The notes: generated by a model from the sequence alone, not told the origin. 64,000 nucleotides of DNA from Peromyscus leucopus (GCF_004664715.2 NC_051086.1:72629486-72693485); one strand, 5' to 3'; positions 21,595 through 33,322 are shown, numbered from the stretch's first letter. Translations and numbers: made by a program.

Positions 21595-22040
21595 CAGATC
21601 TTTCAGGTCTCAAACATGGGACAAATGTCTAACCAAGGTGCCCATTAACATATCAAAATGGACGCTAGCCATCAGGTTCTCCCAGCATCCTTCAGTCTCT
21701 ACCTGTTACAGCGTCCTCCTGGCTGGCATAACCTGCTCCCTACCCAGAACTTTCCAGCCCAGGTACTGGGTGGGTTGGGCTTCCCTCCCCCCAAATCTTC
21801 TGGCCCCTATATAACTCAGCCACTTTGACTTTGCCAGCCTCTTGGTCCAGGCTGCTTCTCTTCCCTCTTCTCTCCTCCCTTTCCTCACATATCCCAGCTC
21901 AGGGTCACGTTCTCTCTGGATTCTCCCAGCTGTCCCTGCCTTGACTATACTCTCCTTTTTATTTACAATAAATCTTCTCTCCACCATACCTAGGAGCAGA
22001 CATGCCTTTCCTTTTTTATTTTATTTCTTATTTTCATTCA
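21595..22040 (+). mobile_element. LTR-like dispersed repeat, copy 1
   Basis: Aligns by eye over its length with 40934-41378: 'tgcccattaacatatcaaa', 'ccatcaggttctcccagca', 'aaatcttctctccaccatac', 'taggagcagacatgcctttc'. Carries TATATAA at 21809-21815 and AATAAA at 21968-21973, the promoter and polyadenylation layout of an LTR. Family not named. Confidence 0.55.
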
Positions 22041-23614
22041 CTCATCAAATGAAGAAGAGCCTCAGTTAGCGTGGGTGTAGATTATAAGACTCTGGAATTT
22101 CGGATCTATGCCGGGTTTGGTGGTGTGTCTCAGGGATCTAGTGAGTGTGTTTTGCATGCGGGAAAGGAGCCGATATTTGCGACAAAAGGGCAGACAAGTG
22201 AGGAAAGTCTGTAGCTACTCCTCTTCTCCCTTCCCACCCAGCTCCAGAGACAAGCACATTCTCCTGCCTTTGACTCCCAGCTCCTCTATTTCACTTGATG
22301 ACAATGGATGCAACATATACGCAGGGCACACACTTACTGTTGGATAGGTTTACGAACAGAAGTGAAGTGGCCCATGCTGTTGAACTTCCTCCTTACACAC
22401 GCGTCATTGCTGTGAGATAACCAGGGCATGGGCTCTGTGGGATGGGAGCGGTGCAGGGCTATGCTGCCCAGGGTGACCCAGAGCCATGTATCCTGAAATC
22501 AAGGCACCCAACCCATGAGACGCTCAGAAATGTTCCTTGTCCCAGGCTACTGTGATGCATGTGTTTGCTTGTTATGTAGTATTAGCTGACGGAGACAACC
22601 CATGATAGTGACCTGGGGCCCCCGTGACTTCCTAAAACGTAGAAAATGAACAAATAAATTCCTTGGGAGTGGGCTGGTAGTAATAGGCAGGGAGGATGAA
22701 CGTAGGCTCTAGGGGAAGTTCTAACTGCTTGGAGAACTCCCCGGAACTGGTGGATCCTGGAGCTGCTCAGAAGCGACTGAACCTCCAAGTCTCCCAGGCT
22801 GGTTAAAGCCAAGGCATAAAGAGTCAGTTGAGTGCCTGGGTGAGGTGAATAGGTTTGCAGACTGAGGTTGCTCAGGAATTCCCAGTGCATACATGCAGGG
22901 TACACACTTACTGTTTGATAGGTTTATTATACAGCAATTTTCTGATAATTAAACACCTCAATATAACTTGGTGGTCAGAATACTTCTCACACATTCCAGA
23001 GATTACCTTAAAAAAAAATCTTGCTGCATTGTATGTATTTTTAGAAGAGGGTAGAATGAACACAAATAGATTAACCAAGAGTGCTGGGAAAGGGGGTTGG
23101 GTGGGAAGGAAAAATGCCATTCAGAAATAGACCGTGAAACTAATGTACTTGGATAAACCAACATAAAAAAATTATTGTTTAAGATAACGGGCATAAACTC
23201 AAATTCCTTGGAGGGGGGGTCACATGGGTAATATAAATAAATAAAGCAGGCTGGGCAGAGAGTGTGGCGATTTGGAGTATGTGCTCAATCTAAGGAGGGT
23301 GTAGGGTTCGGTTTCTTCCCATCTTGCTCTAAGACAGTGGGGTCTAGTGTAGTCAAGTCTTATTCCAGAGAAACAGGCTTATGTGAATGTGTGCACAGGT
23401 CATACATTGCAGCCCAGGTGAGAGGGCAACCAGAAGCTGAAATAGAGCTCAAGCTGGGTTTCACAAGCCCTGGGCCAGGACACATGTGCTGGAAAGCGGA
23501 GGCAGCCTGATTCCAGCCTCTGTTCACCCGCTTCGGCCTGCCTTGATGTAGTTCAAGATCATCCCGTGTGGGCCCGGGAAGATTCTATCTCCTGTTCTAG
23601 AGACTGAAAAGACC
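22041..23614. other. Long non-coding spacer with a 39-bp direct repeat
   Basis: No SINE or LTR recognised. A 39-bp segment at 22314-22352 recurs at 22888-22926 with 4 mismatches. Confidence 0.45.
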
Positions 23615-23615
23615 A

Positions 23616-23622
23616 TTCTTTT

Positions 23623-23666
<44 letters not shown>

Positions 23667-23675
23667 TCCTTCTTT
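23616..23675. repeat. (TTTC)n microsatellite
   Basis: About 12 TTTC units with degenerate edges. The Lys/Glu/Arg frame over it is an artefact. Confidence 0.93.
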
Positions 23676-23815
23676 TCTGTGGCTCTGGTGATTGAACCCA
23701 AGATCTCTCACAGCTAGGCAAGTGTTCTTGCCACCAAGCTCTACTCACGGCCGTCTTAGACTTTGAGACAAGGTCTCATTAAGTTGCCCAGGCTGGCTTT
23801 GAACTTACTTTTCAA
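23676..23815 (-). repeat. B1 fragment joined to an ID-like SINE, reverse
   Basis: On the + strand: ID reversed ('gtgattgaacccaagatctc', 'ctaggcaagtgttcttgcca') then B1 3' half reversed ('ttgagacaaggtctcattaa', 'gcccaggctggctttgaact'). Same B1-then-ID order as 9240-9435. Confidence 0.6.
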
Positions 23816-24485
23816 ACACACAAACATATAAAATAAAGACAAATCATTCCTTTAAAAAGAAAGGATTTAATTTAAAAATAAAAATAATATGAAAAAAATA
23901 TTTTTTTTTTTCTATTTGGACCATAAGGACAAGGAAGTATCCTAGAACATAGGCCAAGAGACAGAAGTGACAAGGAAAAAAAACAAGAAACACAAAAGAG
24001 TCACCCAGGAGGCAGAGTTTCAGAGAGGTGATAAAGAAAACAGAAAGCAAGGATTTATAAACAAAATAATGTTTAAAGAGTCCCAGAGCTGAAGGACCTA
24101 AGTTTGTGACCGGAAAGATGAATCACTGTGAACTTTTTCTAAGTGAAAAAAAAAAAAATCCCAAAGAAAGGAAGCCTAGGACGAAAGGAAGACAGAAAGA
24201 GAGGAAGAGAGAGAAAGAAAACATCATCATCGATGATGGACTGTAAGTCAGAATCCATATTGGTGTCACCGGATGCTAAGACAGGAAACAAAGCAGGCGA
24301 CTCCAGAGTTCTGAGGAAAAACGATTCTCAATCAACTTCTCCATTTAGAAAAATGACCAATTAGAACTGAGAGGCGCATTAAAAACTACAAGGGTTTATA
24401 AAAGCTGTGTACCACAGACTCTTCATTTAGTTATCTGGAAGTTAAGAAGTTAAGAATATATTCCGGTAAAATACTGGAGAAGGAA
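23816..24485. other. A-rich non-coding spacer
   Basis: Strongly A-rich (homopurine runs at 24140-24225). No element recognised. Confidence 0.4.
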
Positions 24486-24830
24486 CCAGGAAGACGAGTC
24501 AGTCGGTAAAGCGCTTGCCAGGCAGGTGCGTGGACCTGAGTTTAATCCCTAGCACCCATGGGAAAAACTGGGTGTGGTGGTCTTTGTAATCTCAGCACTG
24601 GGGAGGTGGGGCAGGTAGCTCCCTGGGGCTCACTGGCCAGCTAGCCTGGCTTTACCAGTAAGCTCCAGGTCCCAGAGAGACCCCAGCTCAAACAAACAAC
24701 CCCCCCCCAAACACAGAACAAAATGAATGGCTAAGAACTGACGCCAGAGGGTGACTTATGGACATCATATACATACATGTGCATACACACATGCTTCTAT
24801 ACCTGTACTCCCATACACATACACACAAAA
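24486..24830 (+). repeat. B4/RSINE1-type composite SINE
   Basis: tRNA-like head 'cggtaaagcgcttgccaggc', 'gacctgagtttaatccctag', B1-like middle 'tttgtaatctcagcactggg', 'gagagaccccagctcaaac', then CA-rich 3' part. Confidence 0.68.
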
Positions 24831-24872
24831 CAATGAGGGAGGAAGCCAAGAGAAAAAAAGTTAACAGTTTGT

Positions 24873-25265
24873 GCTGGCCAGTTTTATGTCAACTCGACAC
24901 AAGCTAGAGCCTTTTTGGGAGAGAGAGCCTCAGTTGAGAAAGTACCCCCACCAGACTGATCTGTTAGTAAGTCCTGTGGTGGGTTTTCTTAATTGAAGAT
25001 AGATATGAGAAAGCCAGGTTCATTGTGAATAGTGCCATTCCCGGGCAGGTGATCCTAGCTAAGCAAGCCATGGGGAGCAAGCCAGTAAGCAGCACTCCTC
25101 CATGGCTTCTGCATCAGCTCCTGCTTCCAGGTTCTTGCCTTGAGTTCCTGTCCTGACTTCCCTGTGTGGTGGACTAGAAGCTGTAAGATGAAATAAACTC
25201 TTTGCTTCCCAAGTTGCTTTTGGTTATGGTATTTATCACAGCAAACAGAAACCCTAACTAAGACA
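24873..25265 (+). mobile_element. Rodent MaLR-type LTR-like repeat
   Basis: Starts 'tgctggccagttttatgtca', includes 'agcaagccatggggagcaag' and 'tccatggcttctgcatcagc', AATAAA at about 25191-25196, and ends 'aaaccctaactaagaca', the terminus shared with MT LTRs. A related copy lies reversed at 49684-50246. Confidence 0.62.
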
Positions 25266-25766
25266 CCATTTTAAAATACTGTGGCTCTAACTGAAGAGAA
25301 CACGTTACGAGAGTTTTTGGGGGCACTTGAAAGCAACCATGCTAGAAGATGCTGTGGACGTTAGTTAGTTAAGCAGCAGGGAGATCCAGAGAAAAACAGA
25401 GTCCTGTTAGAACACTTTGTATAATGGAAAGTTTACAGTAGACAGGGAAGGAGTTATAAGAAAGGTAAATACCACAAGGAAAACAAAAGTGATTGGAAAC
25501 TCAAAGAAAATAATAATAATGTTTATGACAAGGGAGGAATTGTTATGCATTATTTTTAAGTATTACTAGACCAATATAAATGCTATGTATTTTCAGATTT
25601 TAGATAGATGGGGAATTGAAGACAATTATTTTGGCTAAAAAAACAGAATGTGAATGTTATTACCATTGGCACTACAGAGATGTCTGAAGTTGCTAGGTGG
25701 GTGTGGGGAGGTGAGCTAAGAAAAGAACTTAGAACTTTTATAAGTTAGTAGTTTAAGAAGGGTCAG
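25266..25766. other. AT-rich non-coding spacer
   Basis: Nothing recognised. Confidence 0.35.
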
Positions 25767-25767
25767 T

Positions 25768-25922
25768 GATGCTGGGCGGTGGTGGCACCTTTAATCCCAG
25801 CACTTAGGAGGCAGAAAGGCAGGCATATCTCTGTGAGTTTGAGACCAGCCTGGTCTACGGAGGGAGTTCAGGATGCCAGGGCCACACAGAGAAACCCTGT
25901 CTTGGGGAAAAAACAAAATAAA
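25768..25922 (+). repeat. B1 SINE
   Basis: 'tgctgggcggtggtggcacc', 'tttaatcccagcacttagga', 'gagaccagcctggtctacgg', 'cacacagagaaaccctgtct', A-rich tail. Confidence 0.94.
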
Positions 25923-26041
25923 AAGGCCAGTGATAGCTGAATGAATAATGCATTTTTACCACATTTCTTGAATTTATAAAGATAATTAGCAGTTATAGAA
26001 TTTATTCAGGTCAAATAGCTACAGGAGATAGGAAGGGTCCA

Positions 26042-26735
26042 GAACAGCTAAATTCACTTCTCTTTTTTGTTCTTTATTTTTGAGATTGTACGTTTAGGTA
26101 TACTATTTCTCCTTTTCCCTTCCTCCCTCCAAGTCCTGCCATATATTCCTCCCCACCTTCCTTCAAATCCATGGCCTCTTTTTTCATCAGTTGTTATTAC
26201 ATGCATATATGTATTTGTATGTATATTTATATTCCCAAACATAACCTGCTGAGTCCAAGCAATGTTCCTTGTGTGTGTGTTTGCAGGGCTGACTGTTGGG
26301 CACTGGACAACTAATTGGCGTGCTCTTCCCTGGGGAGGCCGCCTCGCCTGCTCTCAGCTTCCCTCAGCTGCCTGAAGTTCTTAGGGTTGAGGCCCTGAGG
26401 GCTTTTTCTTACGCGGTTTGGTATATTCACCTGCATCATCCTTATCCGCCTCATGCTTAGGCAGTCATGTTGGGTGTAGCTTCTGACACTCCTGGGAGAC
26501 ACAGTCTCCCAGTAAAGTCCTTGATCCTCTGGCTCTTACGTTCTTCCATTCCTCCCTTCCTCAAGCCTGGGCCTTAGGTATGGAAGGGTTTTGTAGGGTT
26601 ATCCACCAGGCCTGGTCTCTTAGCTCTTCCTATTGATTGTCTGTGGTCTCCATCTACGGCAACGAGAAATTTCCTTGATGAAGTATGAAGAGGACGCTCA
26701 TCAGGCTAGACCTGACAAGTGAGTAAATTTGCTTC
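26042..26735 (-). mobile_element. Rodent L1 (Lx-type) fragment
   Basis: 'cctccctccaagtcctgcca', 'caaatccatggcctcttttt', 'tcatcagttgttattacatg', 'cataacctgctgagtccaag', 'ggcactggacaactaattgg', 'caggcagtcatg'-like and 'gatcctctggctcttacgtt' occur in the order of a common rodent Lx-L1 segment read antisense. No reading frame survives. Assignment from memory. Confidence 0.5.
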
Positions 26736-26756
26736 TTGACGTCATCAGAAAGCACG

Positions 26757-27045
26757 AGGGTTGGCAAGCTGGCTCAGTGGGTAAAGGGGCTTGCGGCCAA
26801 CGACGTAAGCCTGATGACCCGTGTTCAATTCCTGGAACCCATGTAGAAGTGGGAGGAGACCAATGACTCCATAATGGTGTCTTTCGACCACCATATGCAT
26901 GTTTGTGTAATGGGCCCCTCCTCCACTAAAGAGAAAAGAAAAGAATAGTTGCCCTCTGACCTCTACACACACGAACATGTCACACAGGCTCACACACATG
27001 TATGCACACTTACATACAAGTAAATGCAGTAAAATTTTTGGAAAG
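26757..27045 (+). repeat. B3-type SINE
   Basis: 'ttggcaagctggctcagtgg', 'gtaaaggggcttgcggccaa', 'tgttcaattcctggaaccca', then a long CA-rich 3' part with an internal A/G-rich insertion near 26928-26947. Confidence 0.68.
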
Positions 27046-27238
27046 AATTAAATAAGCAATGTAGAACATCAGTAAGTCAAGAAGCTGTTGTATATTTAGA
27101 GATCTGAAATAGTTTTCTAGGGAAAAATGGGTATGACTGAAAATGTAGTTAATTTTGAAGAATTGAAATAAAGATAGGGAGGGATGAGAGATTTCTGTGC
27201 TATTTTATTTTTAAATTATGTGTATTGATTTAAGGTTT
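27046..27238. other. AT-rich non-coding spacer
   Basis: Nothing recognised. Confidence 0.35.
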
Positions 27239-27240
27239 GC

Positions 27241-27283
<43 letters not shown>

Positions 27284-27290
27284 TATTTAG
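27239..27290. repeat. (TTTA)n microsatellite
   Basis: About 11 TTTA units adjoining the poly-T side of the next B1, probably grown from its A-tail. Confidence 0.92.
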
Positions 27291-27297
27291 TTTTAGT

Positions 27298-27440
27298 TTT
27301 TCATGACAGGGTTTCTCTGTGTAGCCCTAGCTGTCCTGGAACTCACTATGTAGACCAGGCCGGTCTCAAACTCACAGAGATCTGCCTTCCTCTGCTTCCT
27401 CTTGAGTGCTGGGACTAAAGGCGTGAATCACCTTGTCTAG
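27298..27440 (-). repeat. B1 SINE, reverse
   Basis: 'catgacagggtttctctgtg', 'gaactcactatgtagaccag', 'gagtgctgggactaaaggcg'. Confidence 0.94.
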
Positions 27441-27657
27441 CTCTAAGTTTTATCTTTAGTTACGTGTATGTTCATGTGTCTTTGTGTGGTTATGTTCATC
27501 TGCATGCTGTGCTCATGGAGACCTGAAGCGCTGTTGGATCCCCTGGAGCTGGAGTTATAGTTGGTTGTGAACTGCTTGATGTGTCTGCTAGGAACTGAAC
27601 TCAGGTCTTCTGCAGGAGCAGGGCATGCTCTTAACTGCTGAGCCATCTCTCCAGCCC
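27441..27657 (-). repeat. B3/B2 SINE, reverse
   Basis: 'tggagctggagttatagttg', 'gaactgaactcaggtcttct', 'ctgctgagccatctctccag'. Directly abuts the B1. Confidence 0.9.
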
Positions 27658-28383
27658 CAAATGGTGTGCCTTGCTACTTTTACTTGAAAACAAGGCACAA
27701 GCCATGGCTTTTAGAGAAATAATCCGTATGTTACTCTCATGTGCTTGAAATCGCTCCTTGATACTTGCTGGCTGTGTAGGTACCTAGTCCAGAAAGAAGC
27801 ACGAGGTGGGATATATTAACTTCCTTTCCCTCATTCTGAGGGTTCCTTGCTGCTACCAGCAAGAATAACCTGAGTACTTTCATTCAGCCCCTGATCATGT
27901 CCATTGAACAAGACAGTAGACTATTCAAGTTTTGAACTCCATCTTGTAACAAGCAATCCTTTTATACATAGGACCCAGCTTGGGACGTATAGGAATACTC
28001 AGCAAATATTTTTAGATGGTGTGATGAGACTAAGTGTCCCCCACAGTCTGTCTGTGCACCTCTCTCTCCAGGTGGCAATATGTTCATTTAGTCAACATGC
28101 ATCTGTGAAGCTCTGACTACATTACCGGTAAGCCAGTAAAACATGGCCTGCATTTTCATGGAGACAGATGTGAGCTGGTGTGTAATTACATACTGCAAAC
28201 TATATTCTAAAAAGAAAGAGTTGGACGTTTTTGTTGGAGGATCAAGTGACCCCTCTCAGTGGAAATGACATATTAAGTTAAGGATGAGTAGGATGAAGGC
28301 TGGTTCAGATGAAAGAGGCATGCTCTGGATAAAGGTTGCTACCTGTACAAAGGTCCCAAGGTAGGAGCAGGTGAATGTGTAGT
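27658..28383. other. Spacer with an ancient repeat-like stretch
   Basis: At about 28250-28390, 'gaaagaggcatgctctggat' and 'acaaaggtcccaaggtagga' resemble the same unnamed old mammalian repeat type noted near 4960-5190. No gene seen. Confidence 0.38.
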
Positions 28384-28555
28384 CACGGTGCTTCTCACAC
28401 TTTACTCTGCACCCCCAGATCTTAGTAGAAGGCAGATTTTCACTTAGCAGTTCTGGAGTGGGGCGACCGTCTGGAGGTGCCCATCAGCTTCCTGGCGATG
28501 CTGGAGCAGCTACTGGGAGTCTCAGATTTACACATAGGTTAGCGCCCAGGTAGAG
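28384..28555 (+). mobile_element. MER5A-like hAT-Charlie DNA transposon remnant
   Basis: 'cggtgcttctcacactttac', 'tctggagtggggcga' and 'ctggcgatgctggagcagct' follow the order of the short non-autonomous MER5A element. Old and diverged. Confidence 0.58.
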
Positions 28556-29390
28556 GAGCCAAGAGACTCTTGAAGGCATGGCTAAACATGCCCAGCAGGA
28601 TTAAAGAGGAGATGGATGGCTGGGAGGAGTAGGGAGAGATCAGCTCCTGCAGGGAGGTTTGGGAGAACCGCATTGAACTGGCAGTTGATAGATGCTTCTT
28701 AAACACTCAGTAACTTCCCCGAGAATGACAGTTGTTGAATTAGATGCATCCTTGGGATAGTACAATCCTGGGCGTGTATCTTGATGCTGGAGCACCTTAA
28801 AGACCCGAAGCGTTGCCAGAGACAACCAGAGGCACGCAGAAGCTGGCAAGCCACAGGGCCAGAAACTCATCCAATTACCCCTTCCCCCGTTTGCTACCCT
28901 CACACCTGCTGCTGGGTCTATGAGTGTGGGATGCTGGGAGGAGGGACCTAAAGCTATGTGGTGAAGTCTTGTCTGCCTGCCTGGCCCACCCTCAGCCCTC
29001 CTAAGCCCCCCTTTCCTGCTTCTGTACCTGTGAAGAGGCAGGTGCGGGCAGACACGGTGGGAGAGGCATGACCATCGGGCCATTCAGCTAATTAGGCAGG
29101 CTTTTCACATTCTCACTCTCCAAGTTCTGAGTTCAGGAGCTGCTCATAAAACTGCAGCCTGAATTTTCAGGACTGATATAGTCTGGTAGAAATGCCAGTC
29201 AGTCCCGCAGAGTCTAAGTGGAGAAATTGTGCTTTTTTTCTGAAGCAAATTAATAGTATTTGGGGGTGAAACTGGCAAAACACATGTCAGAAGAAAAAAG
29301 GAAGGAATTACTTTTGAAAAAAAGGTAATTCTCTGTGGAGAGGGAAAATGAGTTCCGTTTCTCTGTTCAGGTCTCTGCTGACCTGTTCCC
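28556..29390. other. Non-coding spacer
   Basis: No repeat recognised. The 147-codon reverse frame at 28640-29083 has no recognisable domain. Confidence 0.4.
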
Positions 29391-29392
29391 CA

Positions 29393-29423
<31 letters not shown>

Positions 29424-29426
29424 GCC
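29391..29426. repeat. (GTCT)n microsatellite
   Basis: About 8 GTCT units. Confidence 0.93.
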
Positions 29427-30737
29427 CATTCTTCTTGGTTGACAACAGGATGTCCTCTTTCTCCCTCCTCTGGGCTGCAAACAAGTCTGGAGTCTTTCTG
29501 TGTGCACACCCTGCCTCTGTTTAAAGCAACAGACACCCATTTCTCACCAAGGAACTGTTAGGTAAACAATACTATATTTTCTTAAACCCAGAAAGTGGTT
29601 CAGTGTACTCAGCATGAAGTGAATGTTTCCAGCATTCCAGGGCTGGGCTCAGGACAACTGTCTCCAGAGGAAGGATGCTTCTTTCTTTTACAGGAGGAAA
29701 AAGGGACAAGAGGCAACTCTGGCCAGACGGGCCTGGAGCCCCGAGGCCACAGACAGGAGCCAGCTGTGATTCCGTCTGAAGAACTCTGGTGTGCCAAAGC
29801 TGGCAGGAGCCCACGGCTTTGGTTCTCTCAGTGCTGTGTCCCCTCCCCCACAAACACCTGACCTCAGGGTAACTTCCCAATGACACCAGGAGTTAGACTT
29901 CACAATGAGGAAACTGAGGCCTGGAAGATTGACTTCCTACTGTTGCATAGAGAAAGGTTTACCTCAGGGCTCAAACACCAGTCTAGATTACATCCAAGTT
30001 CATTTCTGAAGCACCGCAACATTAACTTCCTAGAGACCAGATTTCTGAGTAGTGTCCCAAGACCTTGCAGGGGAGCGCTGGGCCATCTTTTAGCTCGGAG
30101 GCCAGGATATGAGGGGGCTGCTTAGATTGGCAGCTAGCTTAGGGATAGCACTGGAGTTCCTAGGGGCCCCCTCTCAAGTCCCTGCTGCTGATAGTTTCAA
30201 TAAAAGGACAAGATGCATTCAGCCGGTCCCCTTGCGTGGATGTGCACAATTAGATTTATCGCAGCTGATGTCTTCCTCCACCCTCCTTCTTTCCAAGCGA
30301 TTCCTGTAGCTGCTGCCAAGGAAGCCACTGATCCCATACCCATGCACATCTGTCCCCAACAACTAAGCAACATCGTCAGGAAATAAGACTATAGGATGTG
30401 TTGTCTATGCTTCTTCAAAACACAGTGGAGGCTTCTGATGGGAGAGGTACAGAAGGATGGCCAGTGAGTGGGCTGTTACTGACTTTGCGCTGGGTTCAAA
30501 AGTCATCCCTGGGGGAGCCCCTAGGAAACCCCTTATCTCCTATGATCCCAATTTCTCCATCTGGTACACATTCCCTGCGCAATGATGGAATATCTCTGGG
30601 CCAGGCCCTCCCCATTGTCACCACGGAGCTTTATAGGCATCAAGCATTCCATGGATGGGGTAAACTGGGAATCAGAAAACCCCCAACAGTTTATCCAAGA
30701 TTGGTCTGCTTCCAAGCTGAGGTTACCACGCCCCCTT
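29427..30737. other. Spacer with possible MIR fragment at 29904-30000
   Basis: 'gaggaaactgaggcctggaa' followed by 'cacc-agtctagattac'-like sequence fits a reversed MIR core. Otherwise nothing recognised in 1.3 kb. Confidence 0.42.
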
Positions 30738-30815
30738 TTCTAGTGGTGGGATGGATCCCAGGGCTTCATGCATGCCATGCAAGTGATCTACCATTGAACT
30801 CCACTTTAATCTCAA
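30738..30815 (-). repeat. ID-like SINE fragment, reverse
   Basis: 'ggatggatcccagggcttca', 'tgccatgcaagtgatctacc', 'attgaactccactttaatct' fit a reversed ID body. Confidence 0.55.
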
Positions 30816-30925
30816 AGCAAATGCGTTTAACTGTCAAGCCACACTGGATATGATGTAGAATGGTGCTGGGTGCTGTAGGAGCTCAGCCGATGTCAATTTC
30901 CTGGATGCTTTGACTCCAAGGGGCA

Positions 30926-31431
30926 TGTAGCATGAATCTTAAAAGTTCTTATTAATAAAAACAAACCTGAGGCCAGTTATTGGGGTGAGTGCTGAAAGAT
31001 CAGAGAAGCAGAACAAGCCACAGCTACATCATCTCTCCAATTCCTCAGCTGATCCTGTTTCCTTAGACTGGAAGCTTCTGAGTCCTCATCCAGAATGAAT
31101 CTCAGCTGAACTGCTGCTCCAAAGCCTGAAACCTTAACCAGCTAAAAGCTTCTAGTTCCTGGTCTTCACGCCTTATATATCTTTCTGTTTTGCCATCACT
31201 CCCTGGGATTAAAGGCTCACTTCTTGGGATTAAAGGTGTGTGTCACCCTGCCTGTTTCCAATGTGGCCTTGAACTCACAGAGATCCAGAGGGATTTCTAC
31301 CTCTGGAATGCTAGGATTAAAGGTGTGAGTGCCACCATTTTCTAGCTCTTGTATCTAGTGGCTGTTCTGTCTCTGACCCCAGATAAGTTTATTAGGGTGC
31401 ACAATATTTTGGGGATCACAATACCACCACA
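30926..31431 (-). mobile_element. Solo ERV LTR with perfect 6-bp target duplication
   Basis: A 506-bp element with TG and CA termini flanked by GGGGCA at 30920-30925 and 31432-31437. Orientation is inferred from TATATAAGG on the minus strand near 31173-31181. It contains B1-like words ('gccttgaactcacagagatc' and several 'gggattaaagg' copies) as part of the LTR. The 6-bp duplication fits a class II (ERVK-like) integrase. Exact family not named. Confidence 0.85.
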
Positions 31432-31965
31432 GGGGCAAATAGTGGAAGCCTCATGGGCCACTTTTGGTAGGCTGGACAAAGCTGATGAGGGAGGTGTGGT
31501 TGCTCCAGATCCCCCTTAGCACGCTAATATACTGGAATGTGAGATCCGCGGAAAAATGTGCTCACTAGAATGAAGCTGAATGCTGTCATCTTCATCAGTG
31601 GTTCCCTCCCTAACAAGATAAAAAATAACCCAGATCATTCCATAGAAGAGAAGACAAGGGTCCCTAAAGAGAAGAGCAGAGGCTGGGTTTAGGACAGACA
31701 AGTGATGCAACCGATAATGACCAGGATAAAACCTGTGTGTGCCGAGCATTCACTATGGCAGGCATCTGCTTCTTTCCACTAGGATGCTGGAGCAACATGA
31801 GAGAGCACAATGCTCTTTCCCTCGGGGGGCTGTGCTTGACCCTTCTCTCCATGTGGAGCCTATTCCCTGCAGACCACACACCCTCGCATTGCTCCCCTTC
31901 TTACTTCTTGTTGGGTTTGTCCAAGGGAAGACACTGTGAGGACATCATAGGGTAAGATGAGAGGC
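31432..31965. other. Non-coding spacer
   Basis: Nothing recognised. Confidence 0.38.
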
Positions 31966-32105
31966 TGGGACAGACAAGGTCTCATGTAGCCCAACCAGAC
32001 TAGCCAGACTTACTAAGGAGCTAAGAATTGACCTTAAATGCCCAATCCTCTTGCCTCGACTTTTCTATGATTAGTGGTATGCACCACCATGTCTGGCTTG
32101 GGTTG
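31966..32105 (-). repeat. Old B1-like SINE, reverse
   Basis: 'gacaaggtctcatgtagccc', 'ctcttgcctcgacttttcta', 'gattagtggtatgcaccacc'. Strongly diverged. Confidence 0.52.
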
Positions 32106-32649
32106 CGACACTTCTTCTTGCTCCATCTGTGCCATGTCTGCTCCTAGTGTTGGGCTCCCTCTCAGCCTCTGGCTCTTATCTAGCCTCTCAGCGCTGGGCA
32201 GGACATTGTTGGTAGTTTCTGGGGGCCTCACTATAGCCCTACTTGGAGAGATTGTCTGCTTCAATGAGTTCTTGTGAGGCCAACCATTAGCTTATGCTTT
32301 CTGTTTCTGCACTGTAGGGTAGATCTGGTCAAGGGTCTTTTTGTTTTGTTTTGTTTTGCTTTTTGTGTTTCTTTGTCACAGAGGAGGAGGCTCAGTTTGG
32401 AGTAACATACCTGTGTAGGGCTGGCACTCATGGGGACAGAGTGATTTCTCCTCCACTGCCCATAGAGGCTGGCAAGGGGCACGGATTTCACCTGGACCTG
32501 CAGGGCTGTCTGCCTTCTGCTTCCCAAGCAAACTCCTGTCTGCTTGGTTTTAGGGCTGCAGGGAGGCAGAAGTCAGGTGGTGGTGAGAGTCAGGGTGCCT
32601 AGCATGCTGGGGAAGATTTAGATCAGCTAACTTTGTCTCTCCCCTGTGA
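32106..32649. other. Non-coding spacer with (TTTTG)n
   Basis: Short T/G repeat at about 32338-32366. No gene recognised. Confidence 0.4.
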
Positions 32650-32855
32650 CTTGCGTTGGGAACAGAGTGTGTCTGTGTTAGACTTTTCATCACACTGACA
32701 AATACTTGACAGGGCCAAGTTCAAAGGGGAAGACTGATTTGCCTCATGGCTCCTGACGGTCAGTGGTTCCATTGCTTTGGGCCCTAGGAGAGGCAGAATC
32801 ACCATGGCGGTGAGTATGTGGCAGAGCAGGGATGTCACTTCATGGTGGCCAGGAA

Positions 32856-32859
<4 letters not shown>

Positions 32860-32928
<69 letters not shown>
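32860..32928. repeat. (GA)n microsatellite
   Basis: About 34 GA units, at the position where the host LTR family normally carries a shorter GA stretch. Confidence 0.96.
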
Positions 32929-32930
<2 letters not shown>

Positions 32931-32970
32931 CCTGGGAAAAGATACAGCCCCCAAGCCCTCAGTAGTTCAC

Positions 32971-33322
32971 TGCTGTGGATATCACTCTGTATAAATAAAA
33001 TGCTGATTGGCCAGTAGCCAGGCAGGAAGTATAGGCAACAAGCAGAGAAGAAAAGCCTGGGAAGTGGAAGGCTGAGGCAGAGAGATGCTGCCAGCTGCCG
33101 CCATGACAAGCAAGATGTAAGGTACCTGAAGGCCACGAGCCATGTGACAACTTATAGACTAATAGACATGAGTTAATTTAAGATGTAAGAACTAGATAGC
33201 TAGAAGCCTGAGCCATTAGGCCAAACAGTTTAAATAATATAAGAGTCTGTGTGTTTATTTTATAAGTGGGATCCGGGACTGGTGGGACTTGGTGGGAGCT
33301 GGAGAAAAACTCCCCAGCTATA
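32971..33322 (+). mobile_element. Solo LTR, TGCTGTGG family (copy 1)
   Basis: Starts 'tgctgtggatatcactctgt' and continues 'gattggccagtagccaggca', 'agttaatttaagatgtaaga', 'tctgtgtgtttattttataa', 'agctata'. The 3' end is TA rather than CA. Flanks GTTCAC and GTCCAT agree at 4 of 6 bases, so this copy is older than its relatives. It is inserted in the ancient MaLR LTR. Confidence 0.82.

Noticed and set aside
32832..33017. Arg/Glu-rich ORFs over the GA array
   Set aside because: Compositional artefact of the microsatellite.
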